The notes under the pieces were generated by a model, which was given only the letters and a program-made list of their open reading frames with translations, made no database searches and was not told the DNA's origin. Source: Acidobacteriota bacterium (lineage in GTDB: Bacteria > Acidobacteriota > Vicinamibacteria > Vicinamibacterales > SCN-69-37). Taken from it: a DNA stretch of 5,725 nucleotides. The stretch spans positions 1 to 5,725 of the forward strand of contig JANLHE010000567.1 in NCBI GenBank assembly GCA_024653875.1, given 5' to 3'. The translations under genes and the position numbers were made by a program. Positions 5,510-5,725 of this stretch are shown in pieces (positions within the stretch are counted from its first letter, which is position 1; the number at the start of each line of letters is the position of its first letter).

Positions 5510-5725
5510 GCGTCGTCGCGATGGGCGGCGTCGAGTTTGACCTCCCAGCGCAGGTCCGTCATCGCCGGTTCTGCGGTCACGCCGCGCGAGATGTTCTCAA
5601 ACGACGCGCGCAGTTCGTAAATCCGCCGCACCAGGTGTCGATCGCGTTCGACCCGCTTCAAGGTGGTAGAACGGTGGCTGGCGATGAACTGTTCCACGTC
5701 ATCGACAATGGCGTCGACCATGTCG
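5506..5725 (-). CDS. Unidentified protein, C-terminal part (right edge)
   Basis: The frame is open from the right edge of the window to a TGA at 5508-5506 that overlaps the stress-protein ATG by the ATGA pattern. At least 72 residues are visible; an ATG at 5721 could be the start, but only four bases lie upstream in the window, so the gene may extend further. The peptide is highly charged and probably mostly helical (VDDVEQFIASHRS, LKRVERDRHLVRRIYELRASF), ending in an acidic/basic tail. No catalytic motif, membrane segment or cysteine is visible, and I do not recognise the family. The overlap with the stress-protein gene makes a shared transcript likely and supports that this is a real gene. 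Confidence 0.6.
   Translation of the reverse strand, partial: DMVDAIVDDVEQFIASHRSTTLKRVERDRHLVRRIYELRASFENISRGVTAEPAMTDLRWEVKLDAAHRDDA

Noticed and set aside
1..5725. tRNA, rRNA, CRISPR array, insertion sequence or phage features
   Set aside because: No direct-repeat array, transposase-like frame, terminal inverted repeats or RNA gene signature was seen. Coding sequence fills essentially the whole window.

Overview
The window is GC-rich and densely coded. It carries seven genes, two of them cut by the window edges, and has no intergenic gap longer than about 40 bases. Compact operons, 4-base ATGA overlaps, GTG starts and the family mix (exported peroxiredoxin, LOG-type hydrolase, tandem UspA, fused acyl-ligase/ACP/PlsC) suggest a free-living high-GC bacterium. 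My best guess is Acidobacteriota of the Vicinamibacteria type, or a similar soil lineage. That is an impression from protein style, not a demonstrated placement.

Layout: (1) On the minus strand, 2778 down to 46, is a three-domain lipid enzyme: AMP-forming acyl ligase, then acyl carrier domain, then PlsC-type glycerolipid acyltransferase. It is coupled by an ATGA overlap to a gene that starts at 49 and runs off the left edge. (2) A 38-base divergent region (2779-2816) holds the start signals for both directions. (3) On the plus strand is a tight run: an exported thiol peroxidase of the AhpC/TSA (peroxiredoxin) class (2817-3359), pyridoxamine-phosphate oxidase pdxH (3373-3948), and a LOG/TIGR00730-type nucleotide phosphoribohydrolase (about 3933-4718). 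(4) Convergent with it on the minus strand is a tandem universal stress protein (5509-4664). Its 3' end overlaps the LOG gene by 55 bases, and its start overlaps an unidentified gene entering from the right edge.

The key observation is that the peroxiredoxin has an in-frame TGA (3033-3035) exactly where the catalytic (peroxidatic) cysteine belongs, in the motif PxxxTxxC. The reading frame continues with clear peroxiredoxin sequence for 107 more residues to a second, terminating TGA. Directly downstream of the internal TGA the RNA can form a two-part hairpin: a perfect 7-bp lower stem (3039-3045 with 3075-3081) and a 7-bp upper stem (3050-3056 with 3062-3068) capped by a 5-base loop CGGGC. Loop distance and G position match the bacterial SECIS model. 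I therefore read this gene as a selenoprotein, a signal-peptide-bearing selenocysteine peroxiredoxin that a standard gene caller would split into two fragments or call a pseudogene.

Functionally, the plus-strand run links peroxide detoxification with PLP salvage and nucleotide housekeeping. The minus-strand genes concern lipid acylation and stress response. Beyond co-direction I see no strong evidence that these form one pathway.
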